A DNA stretch of 64,000 nt from Isoetes taiwanensis (GCA_021234155.1 JAJEKV010000266.1:60001-124000); one strand, 5' to 3'. Positions 1-11,316 are shown, counted from the first letter of the stretch. The notes: a model not told the origin generated them from the letters alone. Numbers and translations are program-made.

Positions 1-60
1 TGGATCCCGTCCTCCGGGATCCTCCGTCCGCCTGCTTGCTTATCCCGTCCTCCGGGATCA
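1..60. repeat. GATCCCG hairpin repeat fragment at window edge
   Basis: Two copies of an ATCCCGTCCTCCGGGAT-type palindromic unit. The same unit, read on the other strand as GATCCCGGAGGACGG, recurs at about 2979, 3135, 3773 and, in variant form, at 47.73 kb. The window edge prevents seeing how far the cluster extends leftwards. It may be the left counterpart of the 3.0-3.8 kb cluster, bracketing the C48 protease gene; that is inference. Confidence 0.6.
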
Positions 61-397
61 CAGCATTGAATATGTTAATATATTAGTTATCATAGCCCGA
101 CCATTGAAATTATGAATATATTATTTATCATAGCCCTTAACCATTGAAATGTCTTGGAACAGTGGAAACATTAAACTTTGGTGTTGAAACTTTGGTGGAA
201 GCTTTGAAACATTAAACTTTGGTGCATTGATCCATTGCACTGTCATAAAACAATAAAATTACACTAATTCAAAAGCCAAAATTACATGTCCCAGTGTTCA
301 CATTAAAGTCTTGAAGAAAATATTCACATTCAAAAGTTCAAGAAAATATCCACATTCAAAGTTTTGAGATTATCACATTCACAAATTTTTAGATTTT
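61..397. other. AT-rich non-coding stretch downstream of the C48 gene
   Basis: No ORF or RNA gene seen. It holds short internal duplications (ATTGAATATGTTAATATATTA-like and CACATTCAAAAGTT-like direct repeats) and is probably 3' flank or 3' UTR of the minus-strand protease gene. Confidence 0.4.
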
Positions 398-2928
398 TAC
401 CAGAATGTCAAGGACCATGAACCGAAGCCTGACCTCATGCAATCTATGTCTTCTTTTTTGAACCAATCACGGTTAATCAGAACCTGCATTAAAACATGAA
501 TTTAGCCATGAACTGAAATTTTGCACAAAAAAAAAGAAACAACAAACATAAACTCAGAGACTCACATTATCCTCCTTGCCACTGATGTCTCTAACAAATT
601 TCTTCACATAATTTATGACATACACACCACAGTCCGAATTATTGTGCTGTTGGGGAGATTCTAATGGAATGCAGGGTGCATTATGCAATGCACTTTCCTC
701 ATGCCTCCGTGTTAAACACGTCTGTGAGGAATCTGCGAGTATCAATAAGAAAATAATTCGAGATAGAGAGGAATACTTACAGTGTGACAAATTCTCGGGT
801 AGATGCATGCAAGGGATCATACGAATCAAGGTGCAGAATGCAAGGGCAGGGCTTTCCAAGCCGAGCACACGTCAGGCCATCAGTCACTAAGATGAAAGGC
901 TCCAATGGCCACTAAGAAATAGCAAATTGAAAGCCAATTAAAATAGATCTAAAACATAAATAATCAAGTGATCAGAGTTTACCCAGCATTGACAGGAATA
1001 TAACAGAATTGTGCTGTCTGGAACTTCCAGCGTGCCCTACCAAATGGGTGGTCAGGGATGAGCTTGGCAAACTGCTCATAAGCCCCTGCCAACCCGGCCT
1101 TTCTTCCACTCAAGAACAGCCCGAATGCAGCAGGATGCAGGAAGACATGATGGCACCTTTTCTGGATAGGAATTGAGTGCAGAATTACCCTGTACAATGA
1201 ATTGAGCAATTGAGTGCAATGATCAAGTGAAATTCAAGAAACTTTAGAACTTAAAAACTTACAGGAGATAAGAACCAATGCAATCCGAGTCCACCTCGCT
1301 CTCCAGATCCCCGAGGCCAGAAGGTATTGTCATAAATTTAAGGGCCTCGGCTTCTTGGATGTAAAACTCGACATTTGCTGACTTGCTGCCCTTGATGAAG
1401 GGGGTCTCAACCACCACAGGAAAATTTAATGTGAAGGGGCACTGCCATCGATCGGCATCCACACCTCTTTGGTAGTCCAAAACTGAATTTAGAAAATGTG
1501 GATTGACAGAATACAGATGATACAACATAATCTTGCTGGGCTTGAGAATATTTTCTTCAGCAGTTTCCAGCAGGATCCGGTTAGGGGCCATGAATTCAGT
1601 GGATTTAGGGGGAGGTTTTGGGGGTTTTGGGTCTGCACGATGCCTCCGAGAATTTTTTGGGCCTGCCTTTGGCAACACAGGTTTAGGATGTGGGGACGAA
1701 TACTTACCTACTGCTGCAGCCACCTCCTCGCTCACATCATCAGCGTCCAATTGGCTTTGCTCCTGCTCTTTGGTTAGTGGAGGCCAAAGCTCATCATCAG
1801 AGATTAAATTTTTGGTGCTGTTCCTGATCCGTGCCTTTATCTTCTCGATCTGCAATTGTTGGCTTTCCAATTCACTTGCTTTCTTCCTCTGGACCTGTAA
1901 ATTAATGAAGGCTTCTCTTTGGCTCTTATCGAGAAGACCCATTTCAATTTGCTCATCGGCCACCACTCCAGCATTTCTCCTGGCCCTCTGCAATTTTCGG
2001 GTCAGGTTGTGGGCATATTTATAGTCTGGATCCATGCTTCTGGCCACAGAAATCTTTGCATAACTCCTCTTCCGCTGATTGGCATTTGTCTTGGCGGTCT
2101 CTGCATTGGGCAAATGAATTCGATTTGGAATCCTCCCCCTTGGCGCATCAGGAACCCGAAACCTATCATACAAGGCATGCACTCGAATCCTGTGATTTTC
2201 GAGCTCAACCTTCCTGGAGTAAGTTTTGGTGTAGTCCTCAATTAAGCACTTCCATCTCTTTGCCCGCTGATCGTAACTGTAATCAGGGGCCTCTTGGTTC
2301 TCGAAATACACTTGTTCTGGCGGCTCGTTGTCTATGACCTGACCCTTTGCTGCCCCTTCTTCATTCAAATCACCGAGCAGTTGAGCGTCCACAGAAATTC
2401 CCGGGTTCACCTCCACCTCTGCATTCTTCCCCACCGCCGATTTTTCCTGCCCTACATCCGATTTTTGTTGCCCTGACGGTTTTGGGGACTCCACCTCGGC
2501 ATCCGATTCCACTTCAGTGCGCAGGAACTCTGGAATCTTGAATGCATATGAAGCAGCGCCTGAGTCAAGACAAACATTCTCACCAAAACTGGTGTTGAGG
2601 CTGACTTCCAGGGTTATGGACTCATCTATCTACAAGCCACAGTAAGATTTAGTAAAGAATAGTAGGAAATAGTAAAAAACTTCATAAAACAGAGTGAAAG
2701 GGTTGATTTTACCTCCGTAACTTCGTTAATACAGGAGGTAAACGAGTTCCGCAGCGCCAACGGTGCCGTCGCCCGACAAAAAACACTGTGCACAGAGGAA
2801 TCAGGGAGCGCCCACCGCGAGAGTTCTGTGCCCAGACTTGGACTCTTCAACATCGACGGAGTGCTCTGCCATCCTCCGGTATCCCCAGGCGCTACATGGC
2901 GGACGACGATTGGCCACGTACGCATCAT
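398..2928 (-). pseudogene. C48 (Ulp1/SENP-like) cysteine protease gene, multi-exon, frame-broken
   Basis: Six exons can be proposed on the minus strand: 2713-2928, 1263-2629, 983-1189, about 786-890, about 560-735 and 398-483. The first three join in frame through GT-AG junctions (donors GTAAAATC and GTAAGTTT). The protein has a long charged N-terminal region and a C-terminal peptidase domain: CYIPVN before the catalytic His motif GGHW, an LHLDS segment that could hold the catalytic Asp, and SDCGVYVINYV with the catalytic Cys preceded by a Gln-rich oxyanion segment. The last exon gives INRDWFKKEDIDCMR, like the C-terminal helix of plant Ulp1-type proteins. Reading breaks one base short just after GHWSL and again before the Cys exon, so I call it a decayed copy. 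C48 domains of this kind are common both as host deSUMOylases and as passengers of MULE/CACTA transposons; the unusual N-terminus and repeat flanks favour a transposon passenger. Start is uncertain. Confidence 0.65.
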
Positions 2929-2978
2929 TAATGGCCTGTCCGAATTTAATTATAAAATTAAAGGTGCTGCTGCTTCTG

Positions 2979-3838
2979 GGATCCCGGAGGACGGTATAAA
3001 TCACCGGATCTAACGGCTAACAGCAAACCAGCTCGGAGTGCATCTAACGGCGGAGAATAACTCCCGCCTCCACGTCGGCGACCTCCACGTTGGCGCTCTC
3101 CACGTCGGCGCTCTCCACGTCGGCCACGGACGGATGATCCCGGAGGACGGGATCCACTCACCCGGACGGGTGATCCCGGAGGGGGGGATCACCACGGCGG
3201 ATAGCGCCTGCCGTAAACAGCCACGGCCCAGAGCACAGGATCCAAGTCACGGGATCCACGTCACCCGATCGGGGATCCCGGAGGAGGGGATCACCTCGGC
3301 GGATAGCGTCCGCCATTATCAGCCATGGGCGGGTGATCCCGGAGGAGGGGATCCACGTCCGGGGTGCCCAGGGATCCCGGAGGAGGGGATCACCTTGGCG
3401 GATAGCGTCCGCCGTTATCAGCCACGGGCGGGTGATCCCGGAGGAGGGGATCCACGTCCGAGGTGCCGGAGGATCCCGGAGGAGGGGATCACCTCGGCGG
3501 ATAGCGTCCGCCGTTATCAGCCACGGGCGGGTGATCCCGAAGGAGGGGATCCGCGTCCGGGGTGCCGGGGATCCCGGAAGAGAAGATCAGCTCGGCGGAT
3601 AGCGTCCGCCGTTAACAGCCAGCGACCGTGGGGATCCCGGAGGCGGGGATCTCTGAGGCGCGGACGGCCGCGATTGCACGGGGGTTTGGACGACGGGGAT
3701 GGACCGGGCCGACGTAGCGTGTGCCGTACCTCAGAACGGGGTCTCCCCAACGGACCCCGTCGAGAGCGACCCGGGATCCCGGAGGACGGTATATTTATCT
3801 CCGGGATCACCGAATCAAGGGTAAAAGTATCCTGAGCC
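2979..3838. repeat. GC-rich palindromic minisatellite, about 99-bp period
   Basis: The block GGCGGATAGCGTCCGCC (itself an inverted repeat with GGCGGA/TCCGCC arms) begins near 3197, 3299, 3398, 3497 and 3595, spacing 102, 99, 99 and 98 bp. Each unit also carries two GATCCCGGAGGAGGGGATC imperfect palindromes and the spacer CCACGTCCGGGGTGCC. Before it, at about 3067-3125, lies a 15-bp tandem CTCCACGTCGGCGCT repeated about four times. Near-identical GATCCCGGAGGACGGTATA motifs bound the cluster at 2979 and 3773. Because 99 is a multiple of three, long spurious ORFs run through it. It sits immediately 5' of the minus-strand C48 gene. Confidence 0.85.
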
Positions 3839-5109
3839 ATTCAGCAAGCCTGTTGCTATCGTGGGCTACATATGTTGTATTGCCTGCAGATCTTGGAATT
3901 TGCTGTAGTGGTACTTGAACCATTTTCCCTCAGCAGGTCCAGGCCCGCTGCAACCTTGCATTGAGTTTTGGTCGTGGCAAATCTGAAGCTGCTTATAGAC
4001 CGAAATCAAAGGCAGGGGGCTGTGAAACCGGACCATACCTCCATAGCTGGCAATTTGTTCCAGGCATCTTCTTAATCCAAAAGAGATGAAGTTAAAGCAC
4101 ACAGAAGTAGACCATAGCAATGGAAGAGCAAAAGCCCATATTCATCGAGAAGAACCCACCACATCTCGATCTAGGGCAGGTAGATCCGAGATCCGGTGCC
4201 TATGGTTTTTTTTTAGGGTAAAAGAAAAGGTTGAGTTTGTGTGGACCATATACACATTTGCCTAATCCCATGTACATCACCATGCTTGGACAGAAATTTA
4301 CCTTACCTGTGTAATCAGCGAAATTTGTTTAGCAGAGAGAAGAAATCCTACCCGATTGCTTGACAATCAGTGCATGTCAGATAGGAAATTCCAGCGAGGC
4401 CCAGCAGAAACCCTGTGTGTAATCGGCCAAAAAAAGAAGATACTCAAACAACAAAAACCCTGTGTCTAAGGTGACTATTCTTCAGAAACTAATTAAAAAA
4501 AAGGTTTCGACCTCCAGCTCCTGTAGCTGCCAATGACCTTCAAGGATATTCTGCCAACTCCTGTAGCTGCCAGCGAAATCTTGGCGATTTGTTGGATTCA
4601 GTCATGTACTCCTATAACAAAAGAAGAAGAGCTTTGTAATGTTTTAGAGACTGGAGCCATTCAGAATGCTAATGGCAATGCAAGACCACGTGAGTTACCT
4701 TTGTCTAATCAGTGGAAAATCACATTTCACTAATCGAGAAGTATTGGTGTTGATTCTAGCAGGAACCGGCCCTGTAATGACCCAGTCCAAGCTAGAGCGC
4801 CAAAAATCTTGAATGCCAAATAGAAGACCAGAGGAAAGGAAGATTACTCATATCCAAATTCGTGAAGATACAGCATTCAAAGACCTCGGCCAATTCAAAA
4901 ACTCGCAATCAATGCTACCATCCGCGTCTCGCAAGAGGAGCCGCAACCGGGAAAGGAACGCCGCATGCGGCGTAACATGCGGCGTTCCTGGCACATTTTC
5001 CAACCCCATCCCAAAATAAAAAAGAAGATAGGGGGCATAACAACTCGAAGTTAACAATGTTCAACTTATTGTGTTACTGACTGTCTAGTATGATCAGTAC
5101 TGCAGGGTT
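3839..5109. other. intergenic, no recognised gene
   Basis: Only short ORFs, none recognisable. It includes a 15-base direct repeat CTCCTGTAGCTGCCA near 4516 and 4558, and a perfect 14-bp stem with an 8-nt loop at 4954-4989 (AGGAACGCCGCATG against CATGCGGCGTTCCT). Confidence 0.5.
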
Positions 5110-5225
5110 TTCCCTTGAAAAACTTTCGAGGCAGGGGTTTTTTAATCCTAGTAATAATGGTTATACTAGCCCATTGTATGGGTCCCATAGCCTATTGATC
5201 TTCGTGGACGTTAAAAAAGCTTTCT
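5110..5225. repeat. dispersed repeat, copy 1 (pairs with 27850-27965)
   Basis: Contains CCTTGAAAAACTTTCGAGGC, then GTTTTTTAATCCTAGTA, GTACTAGCCCA-like and TTGATCTTCRTGGAC segments in the same order and orientation as 27850-27965. The two copies lie outside the two ends of element A. It could be an old LTR or transposon fragment; family unknown. Confidence 0.55.
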
Positions 5226-5451
5226 ATTCTTACATGAAGCTTTGGGCAAGCATGCCACTTAGTGGTTTGGTGGCCAATATTCAAGGCTTTAGCTAGTATT
5301 GGCCTAGTCAATAAAAAGTCAGTAATCACCTCATCCATATGACGAACATAGTGGCACTAGTGATCATCTTGTCCATATTGCAAACACAATGAATTGAAGG
5401 AAAATGGACAACTTAATTTTATACAAGCGTGGAGTTGGTGTTCAAAGGTGA

Positions 5452-6944
5452 TGTGACGTCCCCTACTCGTATACGGTGCACTCACCGTATACAAACAGGA
5501 GTTCATCCCCCATACCAGCTCCATGCTGATACATGGCCCTCCACATATCACTGTAACCATGCTGGGTTCCAGTGGGAAGAATGAAGGGGTCATTTTACCC
5601 CGTCTCCCTCAGGGCCTACCTAGCTGCGGAAGCGTAAACATACATGTCAGTACACATAATCATCACATATCCACCTCGAAGGGTGGCACATCAACATCTG
5701 CATAGACAAAGATCAGCACAATACAAGTGGGTTCCTACCCAAGGCTCAGACTCCAGGGAATGACTGACGGCTTGGGTCTCCAGAGTTCATTGCAGACAGA
5801 ATCTTGACAATGGATTTGGCTGGCATGAGAACATGGCATAGGGTTGTCCACTCCATCCCCCTCCCTGTGCACACTTGGCGAGTAGGTTGAAGAGTGTTGG
5901 GACGATCTGAAGCTCACGGATGCATAGCCAAAGGGGCTATTCACAGGTTGCATCTCCCGGTTCGATCCGGCGGTGGGGATCACTCCCTCCGAGAGGTCTC
6001 CATGCCGACTCAAGGTGACTAGAGGGCCTTTGCCCTTATTCGACTTAACCCACCGGAAAGTGAACCCCACTCCCGGGTGTCAAGCCCATGCCTTACCCAC
6101 ACCGGTGGCAAGCCATTAGACCTAGTCTACATTGATCCCCTTGAGACTTTACACACCGGAGGGATGGGTCCAAGAGTCGAACACTAACCTCCTTCCTCGA
6201 GCTGGGCGGCCCCTTCACCCACAACCAGGTGTGGTTCTTGTACACAGGCCGAATCTACAGTGTGCTAAGGAGGCTAGCTAGGAGCATCAACTACTAAGCT
6301 TTAAGTCTCTACCCCCCCTTCCCAATACAATGAGTCCCCAGAATTCATCCGTCCATCACATCATCATAGAACTAAAGAATAAGAACTAATCTATATCATA
6401 GAGTTAGGTTCTTTAGTTAGGGTCAACTGGGATCCGCTGGCTACTAAGGGTAATTTAATAGGATAAACCTACTGGTTCGATGGCTGGAATACTGGTTTAG
6501 GCTATTAAAAATTTAAATACCGATCCCCTCGGTTCACTCCTCTTGATCCGGCGCCCATGTTGTTGTTCTCGCTTGGGGATGCGGGCGGAAGGAGAGTCGG
6601 CGAGCTAGGGCGCCGCGGGCAGATTCTTGAGAGTTGGATTTGACTCTCAAAGCAAACCTGAGCTCGGAAGGTTCGTGGACGAAAAGGGAAGAATTAGGGT
6701 TTGGTTACCTTACATAGGCTCTCAGTTAGGTTTAGGGTTTCCATGACCATTGGTCTTCTTTTAATGGGTTAAAGGTTTAAAGTGCGCACATTGCTAAGTG
6801 TGCGCACCCTTGCAAGCCCCCTAGGGCGCCCTTGCTTGGTTACACGCCTACATTACCGCCGATCGAGTGGCGTGTACGCTGTTGATGGCCGGTGCAAGAG
6901 ACGGTATACGCCTTGAGACCGTGATATCGTCATCGAACGTGACA
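5452..6944 (-). repeat. 3' LTR of element A
   Basis: Left edge on the plus strand TGTGACGTCCCC, right edge GAACGTGACA, giving TG...CA ends on the minus strand. It matches 24712-26196 over its length with long identical AT-rich blocks separated by short clusters of substitutions and indels in GC-rich spots. Confidence 0.9.
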
Positions 6945-6958
6945 TTCTCCCACCTTTT
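6945..6958 (-). promoter_or_regulatory. polypurine tract of element A
   Basis: On the minus strand AAAAGGTGGGAGAA abuts the 3' LTR, as expected for the plus-strand primer of reverse transcription. Confidence 0.8.
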
Positions 6959-7768
6959 GAATTGATGTCGCCCACAAAGATCGTGGGTCTCCCCACCTTG
7001 GGAATTTCTTAACCTGCAATCAACTTGATGCATACGATATATTATTATCATAGTTACACATTTATTAGGATTTCCTCAAGGTAATATTTTTAGAACATTA
7101 TTATACTATTATTCAATCAAATACTTATCGATCCGTATGTCATTACAACAATTACCCATTAGTTTTACTTATCATAATGTTTTAGTTTATCAATATATAT
7201 ACAATTATTCTCTGAGGTACTCTTCATTCCTTGCAACACATTACAACAAAATTTGTGTTGCAAGTCTTCAATAACTTCGACCTCCTAGCCCTCCGGAGCT
7301 CTATTGGCCTGCTTGGTCAACACTACGTTAGTGCCATTTTTTAATTATTTATAAATTTGGTTATAAGGAACCACCCCAACTATCTACTTGAATGCATGGC
7401 TAATCTTCCCATTGTAGGAAGAGGATGCTTCTTCCATCGTGGCCAGTGGCAATAGCCCTATAATGCCTATATGGCGCTCATGCCTACACCTTTAGTTGCC
7501 CAGCGTGGAGGATAGGGTCCTTCGCGTATATGGGGCATGAAAGATAGGGTCCTCCCCGTAGGCATTGACTAGAGGTGCTTTTCCTATCAATGCCTTATCT
7601 CTCGAGGTCGTCTACTTCCGTGGGACAGAAGTAGACTTTCCAAGCGGAACCGCGGTCATGCCTACATTGACATTACACCACGTCCTAGAGATCACCGTAG
7701 TGATCTCATCATCGGTAACAACGCATGCAATCCATACCTCATAGGTTGCATGCGTAGATTATACTTAA
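6959..7768 (-). other. non-coding 3' region of element A
   Basis: Between the integrase stop and the PPT; no ORF recognised. AT-rich first half, then more GC-rich; consistent with an untranslated 3' spacer of the retrotransposon. Confidence 0.5.
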
Positions 7769-7888
7769 CTATGCAAGGTATAAATCTACACAAATCGACA
7801 TGCCTGGGCCGATTTCTTCGGAGATGACCTTGCCGTCCCATTGCTCCATAAACTGTAGGTACTGCTTTATCAGATCTCTTTTAAGTAC
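7769..7888 (-). pseudogene. element A integrase chromodomain, C-terminal part
   Basis: On the minus strand this reads VLKRDLIKQYLQFMEQW and onward to a stop at 7769. It is the direct continuation of the chromodomain whose first half ends at 19155 with DATWV. The two parts are separated by element B and its TSD, so the chromodomain exon is physically split. Chromodomains at integrase C-termini of chromoviruses direct insertion to particular chromatin. Confidence 0.85.
7884..7888. repeat. target-site duplication AGTAC (left) of element B
   Basis: AGTAC immediately precedes the TGTGACG left end of element B and recurs immediately after its CGTCACA right end at 19150-19154. Confidence 0.9.
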
Positions 7889-9523
7889 TGTGACGTTCCA
7901 AGTATTTATACGGTATAAGTATAAATATGTTGACACGTCACCAGGGATACATACGCCACATGGGGTATGGGAACCTAGGTGGTTCACTTAAAAAGGATTA
8001 AATTAGCTATGCTAATTTAATTATTAACAATAATAACCTATAACTAAGGAACTAACATTTAAAAACCATAATTAAGTTAATTATGGTTTGGGAAGGCGCC
8101 ACGTGTCCACCCTCGATTGGTTAGCATGATAATGCTAATTGGGGTCAATAGGGTGGATCACCACCCCATATCAGCCACCTTTGTGACCGTGAGGCGCCGG
8201 CTTGAGCGATGGAGCGCCACCTTTGTGACCGAGAGTCGGCGCCACCTTGAGCAATTGGACGCCACCCTTCTTGCACACAAGTGAACACCCGGACCAAGAA
8301 GATGGAGATCCCCAACGACAATGGGTCGAGCCAAAACAATGTGGGTGGCTAGTGTAGTTGTGAATTCTAGGATAAGCCTGTGGGCACCCGCTTGGGTTCT
8401 TTGGTCTATTCTCTCTGTGTTACCGTAGGAACTAACCCTTGATTGTAAAGGTAGGTTCTCTATGTATTTCGATTCTGGTTTTGCTTGTAATGGATGGACC
8501 GGGTGGTTGTTAGCCTAGTGTTACTCGGGAATGGGGAATTAAGGGGGATAGAGACCCAGAGGCTATTTATTGTAGTATGCTCCCTAGATAGAGCCCTGTA
8601 TTATCCCGTTAAATGCGCCTTTGTGCACAAGAGCCTACCGGGTCATAGATGTTATGGTCTTGGCTTAGCACCGGGACAAGGAACACAAAGTGGGTGAAGT
8701 GGAGGTGGGGTCTTGCACTAACATAAAAGGCTCACGGGACTCCTATAGCGAGCTAGACCACGATAGCCGTCCACGTGAGGGGCGGGTATGGGTCCGACAC
8801 TCCCACGGTGGGAAGGTGTGACCCGTATGGGGCACCTTGCACTTTGAGTAGATTTAGGGCGAGTAAGTCCGGCACGAATGCGGGGTCGCTGATGTGGCAC
8901 GATTCTCTAGCTCGCCCATGGAGCCACCCGTGATTCCTCGAAGGGGCGCTTCCACGACCGCCTCATCGGACCAGGACTTCATGAACCCCGAGTAGGCTCT
9001 GGGGGTGATGCCTCGAGCTAGCGTCTCAGGAAGGCTATAGCGGCGCCATAGCGTGAATTGACCCATCCGCAAAGTGCACAAAGAGGGGCGGATGGAGTGG
9101 ACAACTCTAGCCAATGTTCTATGCGCCCAACGCCATGTCAAGATTCCGCGCGCTGATCTCTTGAGGCCTAGCCGCCGATCGATCCTCACCGGAGTGCGAA
9201 GGGGTGGAACCATGGGTTTGGGGTGTTTTCTTAGGTTTAGATGCATATTCTTTGCCGTTGGTATTTGGATGGATATGCCACCCCCCGAGGTGGTTATTTA
9301 TATGTGATTTATGCCGTGTGCTAACCCTTGTATTCACGCGCTTCCGACGTAGGAGCCCCATTGGCGTGGGCGAATGACCCCTTCGTGTCCTTCTTTTCGG
9401 GCATCATATTATAGATGGCCCGGAATAGGCGGGAGGAGCCACGCTCATGGCGGGTTGGTCGCCATGGGAGGGAAAGTCCCCGTATGTATCGTCCGAAGGG
9501 TCGTATATGTTCAGGGGCGTCCA
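7889..9523 (+). repeat. 5' LTR of element B
   Basis: Starts TGTGACGTTCCAAG and ends near GGGGCGTCCA. About 1.63 kb; aligns throughout with 17493-19149. Confidence 0.92.
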
Positions 9524-9526
9524 CGA

Positions 9527-9538
9527 TGGTATCGAGCC
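9527..9538 (+). promoter_or_regulatory. primer-binding site of element B
   Basis: TGGTATCGAGCC, one base short of the canonical TGGTATCAGAGCC complementary to the 3' end of plant initiator-Met tRNA, three bases after the LTR. Confidence 0.85.
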
Positions 9539-10048
9539 GTGATTTGATTTTCGAAATCATATGACCAAGCCCTAACTTCGTTAGTTGGTAGTTAGGAGGA
9601 GTTAAAGCGAGTGTGATTGTTTAGCTCTTTGATGTTTGGTTTTGTGCTAGGTTGATATAGTAAATTGTAAGTCTTTAGGAAGTTTAGGGTGACTGGATGA
9701 CTCAAGTTGGAAAGTGCCATAACTTTCCTCAGGCAGCTCGGAATCGGAAAAGTTTTGTCTCATTGCGTCGGGGACCCTTGAATTAGTCTAGGACACTGCC
9801 AGGTGAGCGAGAAGTGGTGATCAGAGGGGCCGAAATTTAAAATAGGCGCACTTGGGTAAATAAGGGTTTATTTTGCGATTTTAAGGGCCAAAATACCCAA
9901 GTCCGCCGGTTTGACCGGCGTTGACCATTTTTAAAAAAAAAAATGAATTAACGAGGCTTAAATTTAACCACGGACGTTTTTAGGGTTTTGGCTCACCTAC
10001 TCCTTTTTAGGGTTCCTCCTCACCCGACCATAAGCGCCATAGCCGCCC
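9539..10048 (+). other. leader of element B with small hairpins
   Basis: No ORF recognised. Contains a 51-nt stem-loop with arms CTTGGGTA (9851-9858) and TACCCAAG (9894-9901), and directly after it GCCGGT-TTG-ACCGGC (about 9904-9918). Confidence 0.5.
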
Positions 10049-10431
10049 GTGATTTGTCCGTACCGGTTTGACCAACCTTTTTTGGGCGCCCTAGGCTGCA
10101 CGACTTCCGATCTCTCCGCGGCGCCTGCCGCTACATTGGAAAGAGATGGCGAACCAAGGGCACTAAGAGCTTCTCAAGCTGCGATGTTGTCCGGCTCTTA
10201 CGTTTGCTTGGGGACTACGGAGATACGTAAGAAGGGCGAGAAGACCGAACTCCTCCTAGATCAACTAGTGTTACGATTCATGGAGGGGATCGGATACCAT
10301 ACCCGGTTTCCATTTGTGTAGCGGTTCTTGCTAAAGCTCAACGCTGAAGGGATGACTTATACCTTGGTGGAGCAGGAGGACCAAACCCTAACCTTAGTTA
10401 AATACTACCCCGCGGATATGGCCCCAGATCT
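10049..10431 (+). pseudogene. N-terminal accessory reading frame upstream of the H3 ORF
   Basis: A frame opens at 10049, meets a single stop at 10319-10321 and continues to 10564. It is not recognised; it includes LLDQLVLRFMEGIGY, then after the stop LKLNAEGMTYTLVEQEDQTL. It is in a different frame from the H3 ORF, which begins within it at 10432. It may be an original N-terminal part of the same protein cut off by a stop and a frameshift. Function unknown. Confidence 0.4.
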
Positions 10432-11316
10432 TTGGGAGCCGAGGCTCAGAGTAGCCAGGACACAATGGCCATGGCCCACGAGGAAGATCTTAGGGAGGCG
10501 GCCGTGCGGGACCCGGCTACAAGGGGTCATGAGTATCAGTATTTGGGACGGGGTAGAGCCATAAGCAGGGGCCACAGTTTTGTAATACCCCCATACTACT
10601 ACGATGAGGATGCCCAGTTCTTTATCTGGGAAGATGTTAACCCCTCGTTTCCTGAGGAAGAACTGATGGATGTGGAACTTGACATGGCGGCCCGACCGGA
10701 CCGATATCTTGCAGAGATCCGACGACGGACGGCGACGGCATGTTTGTTAAGGGCAAGACGAGCAAAGCAAGCAGCTTCGGATACTAGTAGCGAGGCGGAT
10801 ACTCGGGTTAGGGAGCCCCCTAACCGTTTTTACCGGCGGAAGAGAAAGACCACCAGCCCAACTCGCCTGGGGTCACAATACAAGACCCAGCTCGAGGCGA
10901 TGGGTGGGGTTGCGAAGAAGAGAGGGGATACCCGAAGGGACACCTTAGTTGAGCGAGCCCGACATCCAGCCACAGGAGGGAAGAGACTTCCTCTTGTTCC
11001 CCCTCCTCGACCGAGGAAGCCCCACCGGTTTAGACCTGGGACGGTGGCCCTGCGGGAAATCCGCAAGTATCAGAAGTCTGTGGAGCTTCTCATTAGGAAG
11101 TTGCCCTTCCAGCGTCTTGTTCGGAAAATCGCGCAGGAGTTTAAGACTGACCTCCGGTTCCAGACGCATGCCATCTTGGCCCTACAGGAGGCGGCTGAGG
11201 ATTATCTGGTTGCGCTTCTTGGCGACGCGAACCTCTGTGCTATACATGCTAAGCGTGTGACCATCATGCCCAAGGATTTGGCCTTGGCGCGTAGGATTCG
11301 TGGGGAGAGGCCTTAA
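10432..11316 (+). CDS. retrotransposon-borne histone H3-fold protein (294 aa)
   Basis: The last 100 residues (195-294; nt 11014-11313) align without gaps to histone H3 residues 36-135: alpha-[15 protein letters not shown], alpha-1 [18 protein letters not shown], loop 1 [10 protein letters not shown] of canonical length (not the longer CENH3 loop), alpha-2, [16 protein letters not shown] and the ending RRIRGERP. H3 positions K56, K79, C110, H113, K115 and K122 are kept. F41 is as in plant H3.1, but H87 and L90 are as in plant H3.3. Changes include K36R, T58V, E73K, A98D, G102A, F104L, E105G, T107A and a final A135P; by memory about 85 of 100 positions match plant H3.3. The canonical tail with K4, K9 and K27 is absent. 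Instead there are 194 residues with an acidic patch (YYYDED, PEEELMD) and basic segments (RRKRK); PATGG survives near the fold. Intronless. It lies between PBS and gag, the usual site of captured genes. Role is inference: nucleosome incorporation or integration targeting. Confidence 0.95.
   Translation: MGAEAQSSQDTMAMAHEEDLREAAVRDPATRGHEYQYLGRGRAISRGHSFVIPPYYYDEDAQFFIWEDVNPSFPEEELMDVELDMAARPDRYLAEIRRRTATACLLRARRAKQAASDTSSEADTRVREPPNRFYRRKRKTTSPTRLGSQYKTQLEAMGGVAKKRGDTRRDTLVERARHPATGGKRLPLVPPPRPRKPHRFRPGTVALREIRKYQKSVELLIRKLPFQRLVRKIAQEFKTDLRFQTHAILALQEAAEDYLVALLGDANLCAIHAKRVTIMPKDLALARRIRGERP

Noticed and set aside
3038-3835. 265-codon plus-strand ORF and overlapping ORFs through the GC-rich repeat
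   Set aside because: The repeat period of about 99 bp is a multiple of three and GC-rich, so open frames appear on several frames and both strands; the peptide is only the repeat translated.
10432-11316. The H3-fold ORF as a centromeric CENH3
   Set aside because: AAEDYLV looks CENH3-like, but loop 1 has canonical H3 length and the C-terminus IMPKD...RRIRGER is canonical, so a canonical H3 origin is the better reading.
10432-11316. The H3-fold ORF as an ordinary host histone gene next to a transposon
   Set aside because: It lies between the PBS and gag of an element with paired LTRs and a perfect TSD, and has a 194-residue non-histone extension.
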